From Megasphaera stantonii (GTDB lineage: Bacteria; Bacillota; Negativicutes; Veillonellales; Megasphaeraceae), in NCBI RefSeq assembly GCF_003367905.1, contig NZ_CP029462.1, forward strand, positions 2,232,001 through 2,296,000: a stretch of 64,000 nucleotides of DNA, given 5' to 3'. The notes under the pieces are model-generated. The model was not told the DNA's origin and searched no databases. It saw only the letters and a list, made by a program, of their open reading frames with translations. Of this stretch, positions 1 to 7,607 are shown piece by piece. Position numbers and translations under genes: made by a program. The stretch's first letter is position 1. Each line of letters opens with the position of its first letter.

Positions 1-1
1 A

Positions 2-1654
2 TACGGCGAAGAAGCCCTGTATGTTCTGACAGAGGAGCCGTACCGCATGATTGCCGAAATAGACGGCATCGGCTTTAAAACGGCCGACCAGATTGCCTTG
101 GCGTACGGCATGGACCCGCAGTCGCCGGAGCGGCTGGCGGCGGGCTTGACGTATGTCCTTCAAGACATGACACAGAACGGCCACGTATGTATTCCCGATA
201 GGGAGCTCGTCTACCGGGCGTCCCTCATCTTGCGGGCGGAACAGCTGATGCTGCGGGATGTGCTGACTGAAGCGCTCGCCATGGGGCAGCTTTGTGCCGA
301 TGACTACGGCGGCGAGACCTATGTGTATACGCTGCAGGCCTATGAAGAAGAACGGGGCGTTGCCGAGCGGATACGGGAAATGGCCGCGTATACGCCGCCT
401 AAGCCGCGGCGGCATGTGGAATTGTTTTTAGACCGCTGGCAGGAGTCGTGCCAGTTCCAGCTGGCCGAGGGGCAGCGCGAAGCCGTATCCCAATCCCTGC
501 AGTCGGGAATGCTGGTCATTACCGGCGGCCCGGGGACCGGCAAGACGACGGTCGTGCAGGCAATCATCCGCCTGGCCGAGCAGGAAGGGCTGCGCATCGT
601 CTTGTGCGCGCCTACGGGGCGGGCGGCGAAGCGCCTGGCCGAAACGACGGAGCGCAAGGCTAAGACGATTCACCGCCTTCTCGTGCCGGAAGGCTTTGCC
701 GGCGGCCGACAGGTCTTCGAATACAACGAAACGAAGCAGCTGCCCGCCGATTTGGTCATCGTCGACGAAGTTTCCATGCTGGATATGGAAATGCTGTATC
801 ACTTGCTGCAGGCACTGAGCCCGCGCTGCCGGTGCATCCTCGTCGGCGACGCCGATCAGCTGCCGTCGGTCGGAGCCGGCGCCGTCCTTCACGATATTAT
901 TCAGTCCGAAATACTCCCCGTCGTGCGGCTGCAGACGATTTTCCGCCAAAAAGAAGGGGGCCGCATCGTGACGAACGCCCATCTCATCAACGGCGGCCGC
1001 CTGCCCGTAGTCAATGAAGACGAGGAATTCCGCTTTGTGGAAATTGAACGGGAAGAGCAGGGAGCGGACGTGATCTGCCGGCTGTACGCGGCAGAAACGG
1101 CGGAGGCCGGCGACAAGTTCGCCGTACAGGTGCTGTCGCCGATGTATAAAAATCCCTGCGGCGTCGACAACTTAAACGCCGTCATCCAGTCCGCCGTCAA
1201 CGGGCCCCAAAAAGGAAAAGGCGAGCATAAGGCGGGAAAGGTGACCTTCCGTACAGGCGATAAGGTCATGCAGAAGCAGAACAACTATGACAAGGGCGTA
1301 TTTAACGGCGACATCGGTGAGATTTTTGCCGTGCAGGACGACATCGTGTACGTGCGCTATCCGGAGCAGGACATCAAGTACGAAGGGCAGGAAATCGATG
1401 AAATTACCCTGGCCTATGCCATAACGGTTCATAAGAGCCAGGGGAGCGAGTACCATACGGTTATCATGACGCTCGTCAACAGCCATGGCATCATGCTGCA
1501 GCGGAACTTGCTGTATACGGCGGTTACGAGGGCCAAGGGCAAGGTCATCCTTGTCGGTACGAAAGCGGCCCTGCGCACGGCCGTTCAAAACGTGCGGACG
1601 AGCCGGCGTTTTACCTTGCTGGCTCAGCGGCTGAGGGAGGAAGAAATATGCTGA
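2..1654 (+). CDS. recD2: RecD2-type ATP-dependent DNA helicase (5' end cut by window)
   Basis: This is the C-terminal three quarters of a RecD2/TraA-family 5'-3' superfamily 1B DNA helicase; full-length members are about 740 residues, so some 190 are missing. The frame is already open at base 2 and continues without a start codon, so the real start lies left of the window. The visible part begins in the helix-hairpin-helix region (DGIGFKTAD near bases 62-88). It then shows Walker A (GGPGTGKTT, bases 524-550), Walker B (DEVSML, about 764-781) and the C-terminal VHKSQGSEY motif near base 1430. RecD2 acts in DNA repair and recombination without RecBC. Its stop overlaps the comF start by seven bases, so the two are probably co-transcribed and translationally coupled. 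Confidence 0.95.
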   Translation, partial: YGEEALYVLTEEPYRMIAEIDGIGFKTADQIALAYGMDPQSPERLAAGLTYVLQDMTQNGHVCIPDRELVYRASLILRAEQLMLRDVLTEALAMGQLCADDYGGETYVYTLQAYEEERGVAERIREMAAYTPPKPRRHVELFLDRWQESCQFQLAEGQREAVSQSLQSGMLVITGGPGTGKTTVVQAIIRLAEQEGLRIVLCAPTGRAAKRLAETTERKAKTIHRLLVPEGFAGGRQVFEYNETKQLPADLVIVDEVSMLDMEMLYHLLQALSPRCRCILVGDADQLPSVGAGAVLHDIIQSEILPVVRLQTIFRQKEGGRIVTNAHLINGGRLPVVNEDEEFRFVEIEREEQGADVICRLYAAETAEAGDKFAVQVLSPMYKNPCGVDNLNAVIQSAVNGPQKGKGEHKAGKVTFRTGDKVMQKQNNYDKGVFNGDIGEIFAVQDDIVYVRYPEQDIKYEGQEIDEITLAYAITVHKSQGSEYHTVIMTLVNSHGIMLQRNLLYTAVTRAKGKVILVGTKAALRTAVQNVRTSRRFTLLAQRLREEEIC

Positions 1655-2289
1655 AGGAATGGCTGCTGAACCTGTTGTATCCGCCGCGCTGTCCTGGCTG
1701 CGGCGCTGCCGTAAGCCGTCATGGCCAATGGTGCTCTTCCTGTTTCGGGGCAGTCTGGCGTCCGCGCCGGCTCGCGCGGAAACGGGAAAGCCGCCTGACC
1801 GCCTGTTACTGCCTGTGCGATTACCGCGGGCCTGTCCGGACGATGCTGCAGCGGCTTAAATATGACGGGGCCGTGCGCTACGAACAGGCTGCGGAAGAGC
1901 TGCTGACGCAGTTTCCCTGGCCGGAGCGGCTGGGGCATATCGACTGCGTCGTGCCGGTGCCCCTGGTTCCAGAAAAAGAGCGCAAGCGGGGGTTCAACCA
2001 GTCGGAAGTATTGTTCCGCTCCTGGGCGGAACGGCGCTGGCCATGGAAAGACGGCCTGCAACGCGTCCGTTCGACTCAGGCCCAGTGGCATCTGGACAAG
2101 GCGGACCGTGCTGACAACGTAAAACGAGCCTTTGAAGTCAAAGGCTCGTTTGAGGTACGGGGAAAGCATATTCTGTTGGTCGACGACATTTATACGACGG
2201 GGACGACGATGGAAGCCTGCGCCTACGCGCTGCACAAAAAAGGCGCTGCCAGCGTGACGGGGTTCGTCGTTGCCAGCGGCACCTTATAA
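1648..2289 (+). CDS. comF: ComF family phosphoribosyltransferase-like protein
   Basis: The 213-residue product has the ComF layout: an N-terminal zinc ribbon (CPGCG near residue 14 and a second CxxC about 15 residues on) followed by a type I phosphoribosyltransferase fold with the PRPP-binding stretch LLVDDIYTTGTT near residue 175. ComF is needed for DNA uptake during transformation in several Firmicutes and interacts with the DprA/PriA machinery; the substrate of its transferase-like domain is not settled. The start overlaps the recD2 stop, and the pair of a helicase and a DNA-uptake factor suggests a DNA-processing unit. It ends tail-to-tail with the downstream minus-strand gene, sharing six bases, with no terminator hairpin between them. 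Confidence 0.9.
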   Translation: MLKEWLLNLLYPPRCPGCGAAVSRHGQWCSSCFGAVWRPRRLARKRESRLTACYCLCDYRGPVRTMLQRLKYDGAVRYEQAAEELLTQFPWPERLGHIDCVVPVPLVPEKERKRGFNQSEVLFRSWAERRWPWKDGLQRVRSTQAQWHLDKADRADNVKRAFEVKGSFEVRGKHILLVDDIYTTGTTMEACAYALHKKGAASVTGFVVASGTL

Positions 2290-2901
2290 TTGACCTAACG
2301 TTTCAATAAATGCCTTGACGACTTCCGGGTCGAAGAGAATGCCTGAAGCGCTGAACATTTCGCGGACGGCCTGCTGCTTCGTCTTGGCCCAGAGCTCTGT
2401 CGACGGGTTGATGATGCGGTCGTAATAGTCTGCGACCGCGATGATGCGGGCGCCGAAGGGAATATTGGCCCCGCGCAGGTGCTTGGGAAATCCCGAGCCG
2501 TCCCACCGTTCGTGGTGATAGCGGATATACGGCACGATATCCTGACAGCAGGGAATGTTTTCCAGCATGTTGCCGCCCGCCGCGGCGTGGCGCTTGTACT
2601 GGGCGTTTTCCCGGCGGTTGAGATAGGGGATTTTTGCCAGCAGCGTATTGGAAACGAAGAGAAGGCCGACGTCGTGCAGAAGGGCTGCGTGCTTGATCTG
2701 CTCAATTTCACTTTTGGGAAGAGCCAGCTTGGCGGCGATGCTGACGCTGTAGTTGGCAACCTGAAGGGAGTGCATATACAGCCGTTGGTTCTTCAGTTGT
2801 ATGAATTTGAGCAGCTCCGCCGTAATCGTGTCGAGGGAATTCATTTCCTCTATCCCGATGCCGGCGGCCTGTTTCAGCGATACCATGTACATGACGGACA
2901 A
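2284..2901 (-). CDS. Stand-alone HD-GYP-like phosphohydrolase
   Basis: The 205-residue protein carries an HD signature (HAALLHDVG near residue 85) and, further on, HHERWDGSGFP, which is the HD-GYP signature with Phe in place of Tyr. HD-GYP proteins hydrolyse cyclic di-GMP or related cyclic dinucleotides in the cytosol. There is no receiver or sensor domain, only a short N-terminal helix-rich segment, so how activity would be controlled is not visible. The longest frame starts at a TTG with a GAAAGG site just upstream; in-frame ATGs at about 2892 and 2886 are alternatives. It lies 20 bases downstream of the SpeD-like gene on the same strand and is likely co-transcribed with it. The family is clear; the substrate is inference. 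Confidence 0.8.
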   Translation of the reverse strand: MSVMYMVSLKQAAGIGIEEMNSLDTITAELLKFIQLKNQRLYMHSLQVANYSVSIAAKLALPKSEIEQIKHAALLHDVGLLFVSNTLLAKIPYLNRRENAQYKRHAAAGGNMLENIPCCQDIVPYIRYHHERWDGSGFPKHLRGANIPFGARIIAVADYYDRIINPSTELWAKTKQQAVREMFSASGILFDPEVVKAFIETLGQL

Positions 2902-2921
2902 AACCTTTCTTCAATACTATA

Positions 2922-3428
2922 TTACTTCTTTTTTATGCGCCGGGAACGGCGCATTTTTTGCGGATGGCGCAGGATATTAAACATCCTGGCGCTCGTTTTT
3001 TTGATGCGAGAGCCCGTATTCTTCATGCGGCGGACCGTCGTAATCTTCGATTTGCGGGCAGGCCGCATGTCGCGGAGCGAGCCGAAGTCGCCGCGGCGGA
3101 TGCTCGTAGCTTTGATGCGGTCGGAGCCTAAGATGACCTTCAGCGTGCTCATGACGTGGCTGGCGTTGAGGTCGTTGTTGAAGCTGTAAATGTCGACGGC
3201 GACGTAAGCCAGCTGGGGATAAATGTGGATGCAGAGATGGGCGTTTTTCGACACGCCGATACAGACGAGCTCCTCCGCGTCGTCATGGTACAGCGTGATG
3301 CCCTCAATAGGCATGCCGACAGGCTCGAAGGCCTTTTTTACCAGATTCTGCAGCTCGTCGCTCGTCGTTAGTTCTGCCTTGCAGTTGTAAAAGTCTATCA
3401 GTAAATGTTTTCCTAATGTATTAGCCAT
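2922..3428 (-). CDS. S-adenosylmethionine decarboxylase-like protein lacking catalytic residues
   Basis: The first 115 residues align without gaps to bacterial AdoMet decarboxylase (SpeD/SpeH): the HLxIHxxP core is present as HLCIHIYP at residues 64-71. Active enzymes self-cleave at Glu62-Ser63, the Ser becoming the pyruvoyl cofactor, and use Cys83 as proton donor. Here the equivalent residues are Asn62, Ala63 and Phe83, so self-processing and decarboxylation should be impossible; His68 is kept. The last 50 or so residues form an added tail very rich in Arg and Lys. The protein is therefore more likely a structural or regulatory relative than an enzyme. The ATG at 3428 has a GGTGG site seven bases upstream and a good promoter behind it. 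Confidence 0.85.
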   Translation of the reverse strand: MANTLGKHLLIDFYNCKAELTTSDELQNLVKKAFEPVGMPIEGITLYHDDAEELVCIGVSKNAHLCIHIYPQLAYVAVDIYSFNNDLNASHVMSTLKVILGSDRIKATSIRRGDFGSLRDMRPARKSKITTVRRMKNTGSRIKKTSARMFNILRHPQKMRRSRRIKKK

Positions 3429-3458
3429 GAATTTCCACCCGTTAGTTTAGTACAGCTC

Positions 3459-3487
3459 ATTATATACTGTTTTTTCCGCCTTGTAAA
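3459..3487 (-). promoter_or_regulatory. Sigma-A-type promoter of the SpeD-like/HD-GYP unit
   Basis: On the minus strand TTTACA (3482-3487) is followed after 17 bases by a perfect TATAAT (3459-3464), about 30 bases before the ATG of the SpeD-like gene. Confidence 0.7.
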
Positions 3488-3493
3488 CGCAGT

Positions 3494-3507
3494 TTTCCAA
3501 ATGGAAA
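3494..3507. repeat. Short palindrome, possible operator
   Basis: TTTCCA-AA-TGGAAA is a perfect six-base inverted repeat lying just upstream of the -35 box of the SpeD-like gene, in the 309-base divergent region (3429-3737) shared with nadA. Its position would suit a regulator; no known regulator is recognised. The rest of this region is AT-rich and holds two CGTAAAA copies near 3543 and 3553 but no gene. Confidence 0.3.
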
Positions 3508-3674
3508 TAAGGACGGAGATACTATAAGTATTTTCTATTATCGTAAAATATACGTAAAAATGCGACCTCCAGAGCTATCGGGCAAGATATGTCCGCGGTT
3601 AACATATCAAAATGTCATAAAACTATGCTGAATATGCCTTCTGTTTTACGGCAAAAGAAATATCGCCCATTGTC

Positions 3675-3704
3675 TTGTCAGCTGTAAATGCTTGATGCTA
3701 TAAT
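3675..3704 (+). promoter_or_regulatory. Promoter of nadABC
   Basis: TTGTCA (3675-3680) and TATAAT (3699-3704) are separated by 18 bases and lie about 33 bases before the chosen nadA start. A NiaR-type NAD repressor could act here, but I cannot define an operator. Confidence 0.7.
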
Positions 3705-3737
3705 AGCAGGTAAACGATGAAGAGAAAGGGGATTGCA

Positions 3738-4646
3738 ATGGAATTGATTGAAAAGGAAATTGCCCGGCTGAAAGAGGAGCGACGCGCCGTCATATTGGCT
3801 CACTACTACGTGCCCGACGACGTACAGCGCGTCGCCGATTACGTCGGCGATTCTTTTTACTTGAGCAAGAAGGCAAAAGAGACTGACGCCCAGACGATCG
3901 TGTTCGCCGGCGTACGTTTCATGGGAGAAAGCGCAAAAATCCTCAATCCGCAGAAACGGGTCCTCATGCCGGACAGCACGGCCGATTGCCCTATGGCGCA
4001 CATGGTCACGGCGAAGGCCGTAGAAGACATGCGCCGGCAGTACGACGACCTGGCTGTCGTATGCTACGTGAACTCCACGGCGGAGATTAAGACGCACAGC
4101 GACGTGTGCGTTACGTCGTCCAATGCGGTGCACATCGTCAAAAAGCTGCCGCAGCGCAATATATTCTTTATTCCCGATAAAAACCTGGGGCATTACGTGA
4201 GCACGCAGGTTCCGGAAAAGCATATCCTGTGCAATGACGGCTACTGTCCCCGGCACAACGGCGTCCGCCCGGACGTCGTACGGGCCTGCAAGGAACAGCA
4301 TCCCAAGGCCCTGTTTTTGGTTCATCCCGAATGCCCGGAAGAAGTTTTGGCCTTAGCTGATTACATCGGCAGTACGGCCGGCATTATCGAGTATGCCGGA
4401 AAAGCCGGAGCCGACGAATTCATTATCGGGACCGAGGACGGCGTTATGTACGAATTGACGAAGCGGTATCCGGAAAAGACGTTTTATTCCGTCATGGAAG
4501 GCCGGGTCTGCGAAGATATGAAGAAAGTGACGCTGGAAAAGGTACTGCAGTGCCTGCGCGACGGGACGGGAGAAATTACCGTGTCCGACGAAGTGCGGGA
4601 AAAAGCGCTTCGTTCGCTGGACCGTATGCTGGAATTAGCTGAATAA
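3738..4646 (+). CDS. nadA: Quinolinate synthase NadA
   Basis: NadA condenses iminoaspartate with dihydroxyacetone phosphate to quinolinate in de novo NAD synthesis, using a [4Fe-4S] cluster. The 302-residue product has the family hallmarks: AHYYVPDDVQ near the N-terminus, CYVNSTAEIK with the first cluster Cys, HPECP with the second, and a third Cys in VCEDMKKVTLEKVL near the C-terminus. An upstream in-frame ATG at 3717 exists, but AAAGGGG (3725-3731) sits six bases before the ATG at 3738, which favours the shorter start. It is the first gene of nadA-nadB-nadC, 26 bases ahead of nadB. Confidence 0.95.
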   Translation: MELIEKEIARLKEERRAVILAHYYVPDDVQRVADYVGDSFYLSKKAKETDAQTIVFAGVRFMGESAKILNPQKRVLMPDSTADCPMAHMVTAKAVEDMRRQYDDLAVVCYVNSTAEIKTHSDVCVTSSNAVHIVKKLPQRNIFFIPDKNLGHYVSTQVPEKHILCNDGYCPRHNGVRPDVVRACKEQHPKALFLVHPECPEEVLALADYIGSTAGIIEYAGKAGADEFIIGTEDGVMYELTKRYPEKTFYSVMEGRVCEDMKKVTLEKVLQCLRDGTGEITVSDEVREKALRSLDRMLELAE

Positions 4647-4672
4647 GGCGATTTGATAAAGAGGGAATAGGT

Positions 4673-5983
4673 ATGAAGATAATAAATACGGACGTGCTGA
4701 TCGTAGGGACCGGCGCCAGCGGGCTCTTTGCGGCGCTCCACCTGCCGACGGACAAGCAGGTGCTGATGATTACGAAAGACCAGACAGAAAACAGCGATTC
4801 CTATTTGGCTCAGGGCGGCATCTGCGTGCTGCGCGACGAAGACGATTATGACAGCTTCATGGAAGATACGCTGAAAGCCGGCCATTATGAAAACCGGCGC
4901 GAGTCTGTCGACATCATGATTCGTTCCTCGCGCAGCGTCATCGACCAGCTTATCCGCTGGGGCGTGGATTTCGCCATGAAGGACGGGCAGCTGGATTACA
5001 CGCGGGAAGGATGTCATTCCAAAGCGCGGATTCTTTACCATGAAGACGTGACGGGGAAAGAAATTACCAGCAAGCTGCTGGCCGCCGTGCGCGGCCTGCC
5101 GAATGTGACGATTCTGGAATATACGACGATGATCGATTTGGTAGCCAAGGATAACCGGTGTCTCGGCATTATCGCCCGGGATGAAGCAGGCGGATACATG
5201 GCCATTGAAGCTGCCAAGACGATATTAGCCAGCGGCGGCGTAGGCGGATTGTACGAAAGGTCTACGAATTTTCCCCACCTGACGGGCGACGCCATTGCCA
5301 TTGCCCGCCGGCACGGCATCGCTCTGGAGCATATCGACTACGTGCAGATTCACCCGACGTCGCTGTATACGACTCATCCCGGCCGAAGCTTTTTGATTTC
5401 CGAATCTGTCCGCGGCGAGGGGGCCAGGCTGTACGGCAAGGACGGCCGGCGGTTTGCCAGCGAGGTGCTGCCCCGCGACGTGATGACGGCGGAAATCCGC
5501 AAGCAAATGGCCAAAGACGGCATGCCCTACGTATGGCTGGACATGACGGTCCTCGGAAAAGACACGATTTTCCGCCATTTCCCCAATATCTATCAGAAAT
5601 GCCTGGAAGAGGGCTTCGACGTAACGAAGGACTGGATTCCCGTCGTACCGGCCCAGCATTACTTCATGGGCGGCATCCACGTCGACTCTTTCAGCAAGAC
5701 GACGATGGACGGATTATACGCCGTTGGTGAAACGAGCTGCAACGGCGTGCATGGTAAAAACCGCCTGGCCAGCAACTCACTGCTGGAAAGCCTGGTCTTT
5801 GCCGAACGGGCGGCCGGGCAGGTCAGCCAGCAGATACGGCGTCCGGCGGCGCGTCCAGAGGGAGAATTTGAATGGCTCGGCGAACGGGCTGTTCAGGCGC
5901 TGAAAAAGGAAGAACGTACGCTGGCGGCGCAGTATAAGGCCGAAGTATTACAAGAAATGGAACGGGAGCGGAGCGCACAATGA
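4673..5983 (+). CDS. nadB: L-aspartate oxidase NadB
   Basis: NadB oxidises L-aspartate to iminoaspartate with FAD, feeding NadA. The N-terminal dinucleotide-binding motif (GTGASGLFAALH), the SYLAQGG stretch, the HPTSLY substrate-site motif, RGEGARLYG and the closing NRLASNSLLESLVF are all present. At 436 residues it is about 100 shorter than the E. coli enzyme because most of the C-terminal helical domain is absent, a form also seen in other anaerobic Firmicutes. In anaerobes fumarate usually replaces oxygen as acceptor (family knowledge). Its TGA overlaps the nadC ATG (ATGA), so translation of the two is coupled. Confidence 0.93.
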   Translation: MKIINTDVLIVGTGASGLFAALHLPTDKQVLMITKDQTENSDSYLAQGGICVLRDEDDYDSFMEDTLKAGHYENRRESVDIMIRSSRSVIDQLIRWGVDFAMKDGQLDYTREGCHSKARILYHEDVTGKEITSKLLAAVRGLPNVTILEYTTMIDLVAKDNRCLGIIARDEAGGYMAIEAAKTILASGGVGGLYERSTNFPHLTGDAIAIARRHGIALEHIDYVQIHPTSLYTTHPGRSFLISESVRGEGARLYGKDGRRFASEVLPRDVMTAEIRKQMAKDGMPYVWLDMTVLGKDTIFRHFPNIYQKCLEEGFDVTKDWIPVVPAQHYFMGGIHVDSFSKTTMDGLYAVGETSCNGVHGKNRLASNSLLESLVFAERAAGQVSQQIRRPAARPEGEFEWLGERAVQALKKEERTLAAQYKAEVLQEMERERSAQ

Positions 5984-6840
5984 ACGAACTGAATTCGATT
6001 ACGATGAAGCTGCATGTAGATCCGATATTGATGATGGCACTGCAGGAAGATATCAGCAGTGAGGACGTGTCGACGAACGCCGTCATGCCCGAAGCCTGCC
6101 TGGGCGAAGTAGAGCTGCTCAGCAAGGCCGACGGCGTCATCGCTGGCTTGCCGGTCTTTGCCAGAGTGTTTACGCTGCTGGATGAAGAGACGGACTTTAC
6201 CTTTTATGTCAAAGACGGCGATAGGGTGTCCAAGGGGCAGAAGCTGGCCGTCATCCGCGGCGATATCCGGGCGCTGCTGTCGGGCGAACGGGTGGCGCTC
6301 AACTACCTGCAGCGCCTGAGCGGCGTGGCTACGTACACAAACCGGGTCGTCAAGCTGCTGGAAGGAAGCGGTATTAAGCTCCTCGACACGCGCAAGACGA
6401 CGCCGAATATGCGGCTTTTGGAAAAATACGCCGTTACCGTCGGCGGCGGCTGCAACCACCGCTACAATTTGTCCGACGGCATTTTGCTGAAGGACAATCA
6501 CATCGGCGCGGCCGGTTCGGTGGCGAAAGCCGTCGCCATGGCCAAGGCCTACGCACCCTTCGTCCGCAAGATAGAAGTGGAAACGGAAACCCTCGACATG
6601 GTGCGCGAAGCCGTCGAAGCCGGCGCCGATATTATCATGTTCGACAACATGACGCACGATATGATGAAGGAAGCTGTGGCTATCATCAACGGCCGGGCGG
6701 AAACGGAATGCTCGGGCAACGTAACAGAAGAAAACATCAGCAAGCTGAAGGATGTAGGCGTAGATTATATTTCCAGCGGAGCCTTGACCCATTCTGCGCC
6801 GATTTTGGATTTGTCCTTAAAGCATCTTCATCGCCTGTAA
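5980..6840 (+). CDS. nadC: Nicotinate-nucleotide pyrophosphorylase (quinolinate phosphoribosyltransferase)
   Basis: NadC converts quinolinate and PRPP to nicotinate mononucleotide, CO2 and pyrophosphate. The 286-residue protein contains the typical active-site run LLDTRKTTP, the CNHRYNLSDG loop, LKDNHI, and EVETET followed by the MFDNM strand of the alpha/beta barrel. Length matches the family. It begins within the nadB stop codon and is the last gene of the NAD operon, followed by a strong terminator. Confidence 0.96.
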   Translation: MNELNSITMKLHVDPILMMALQEDISSEDVSTNAVMPEACLGEVELLSKADGVIAGLPVFARVFTLLDEETDFTFYVKDGDRVSKGQKLAVIRGDIRALLSGERVALNYLQRLSGVATYTNRVVKLLEGSGIKLLDTRKTTPNMRLLEKYAVTVGGGCNHRYNLSDGILLKDNHIGAAGSVAKAVAMAKAYAPFVRKIEVETETLDMVREAVEAGADIIMFDNMTHDMMKEAVAIINGRAETECSGNVTEENISKLKDVGVDYISSGALTHSAPILDLSLKHLHRL

Positions 6841-6859
6841 TTTCATTTGCATAGTAAAA

Positions 6860-6895
6860 CAGCGTCTCGGCGAAAGGAGCGGAGACGCTGTTTTT
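6860..6895 (+). terminator. Rho-independent terminator of nadABC
   Basis: CAGCGTCTC (6860-6868) pairs perfectly with GAGACGCTG (6882-6890), followed by five T. It lies 19 bases after the nadC stop. Confidence 0.9.
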
Positions 6896-6905
6896 GTGTG
6901 CCGGC

Positions 6906-7484
6906 CTATTTTCTCTTATCGGCATTCCAATCCAGTATAATGCCCGTGTCCGGGTCGATTTCAAATTCGTAATACATCGTGCCGGTGAAAAGCCGTCCTT
7001 CATAGCGCGGCGCACCGTCGTCGGACTCGCGCCAGATCTGCACGTCCTGCGGCGAAGCGCCGGGAACCTTGGATAAGACGATGTCCTTCGCTTCGTCTAT
7101 GGAAACGGGATGCCTGTCCTGACGGCGGGCCCATTCGTCCTTGACTTCGTAATCGGAGCCGACGATGTCTCCGCTGCGTATGTCGATTTCAAAATCGTAG
7201 TCGCCGTAATCCGTTTCAAATTCCACGTCGTATACGGGAATGGAGGCGTCCCTGTCGCGGTCTATTTTTACGTTGTACGCCTGATTCGCAGAAACACCGG
7301 CATGGTCCAAGGCGATGGACAGGGCGTCATCGGTGCTGATGTCGGCGGCGCGCTGTTGCTGCGATGCGGGAGCTGGCTGCTCTGCCGGCTTTGCCGCCGC
7401 AGATTCCGCCGTCTGGCCGCAGCCGCTCAGGGAGAGCAGGGCGGCCAAGGCCAGGAGACAGCAGGCAATAGTGCTTCGATTCAT
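6906..7484 (-). CDS. PepSY-domain lipoprotein
   Basis: The 192-residue protein starts with a lipoprotein signal peptide ending in LSGC, then an Ala/Gln/Pro-rich linker and two PepSY repeats, each with the D-ALSIALDHAG or DEAKDIVLSKVPG start and the YDVEFETDYGDYDFEID or YYEFEIDPDTGIIL strands. PepSY domains bind and inhibit proteases or occur as small envelope modules; no target can be named. Two ATGs lie close together; GGAGGA directly touches the first (7490) but is six bases from the second (7484), which I chose. The gene stands alone, between the nadC and clpB terminators. Confidence 0.85.
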   Translation of the reverse strand: MNRSTIACCLLALAALLSLSGCGQTAESAAAKPAEQPAPASQQQRAADISTDDALSIALDHAGVSANQAYNVKIDRDRDASIPVYDVEFETDYGDYDFEIDIRSGDIVGSDYEVKDEWARRQDRHPVSIDEAKDIVLSKVPGASPQDVQIWRESDDGAPRYEGRLFTGTMYYEFEIDPDTGIILDWNADKRK

Positions 7485-7514
7485 GATCATTCCTCCTCGT
7501 CAACATATACTTTT

Positions 7515-7542
7515 ATTATAGCCCTATAGGGAAAAAAGACAA
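7515..7542 (-). promoter_or_regulatory. Promoter of the PepSY lipoprotein gene
   Basis: On the minus strand TTGTCT (7537-7542) is followed after 16 bases by TATAAT (7515-7520). Confidence 0.55.
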
Positions 7543-7554
7543 TGCGTATACAGC

Positions 7555-7591
7555 AAAAGGCCGCAGCATCGGTTAGGGTGCTGCGGCCTTT
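7555..7591 (-). terminator. Terminator downstream of clpB
   Basis: A perfect 13-base inverted repeat (7556-7568 and 7579-7591, core AAAGGCCGCAGCA) follows the clpB stop; on the minus strand it ends in a short T run. Confidence 0.8.
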
Positions 7592-7607
7592 CTTGTCCTA
7601 GTCTTAG

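Noticed and set aside
3429-3737. Riboswitch or small gene in the speD-like/nadA divergent gap
   Set aside because: Only two promoters and short repeats can be supported. No structured element precedes nadA, as its promoter leaves a leader of only about 28 bases.
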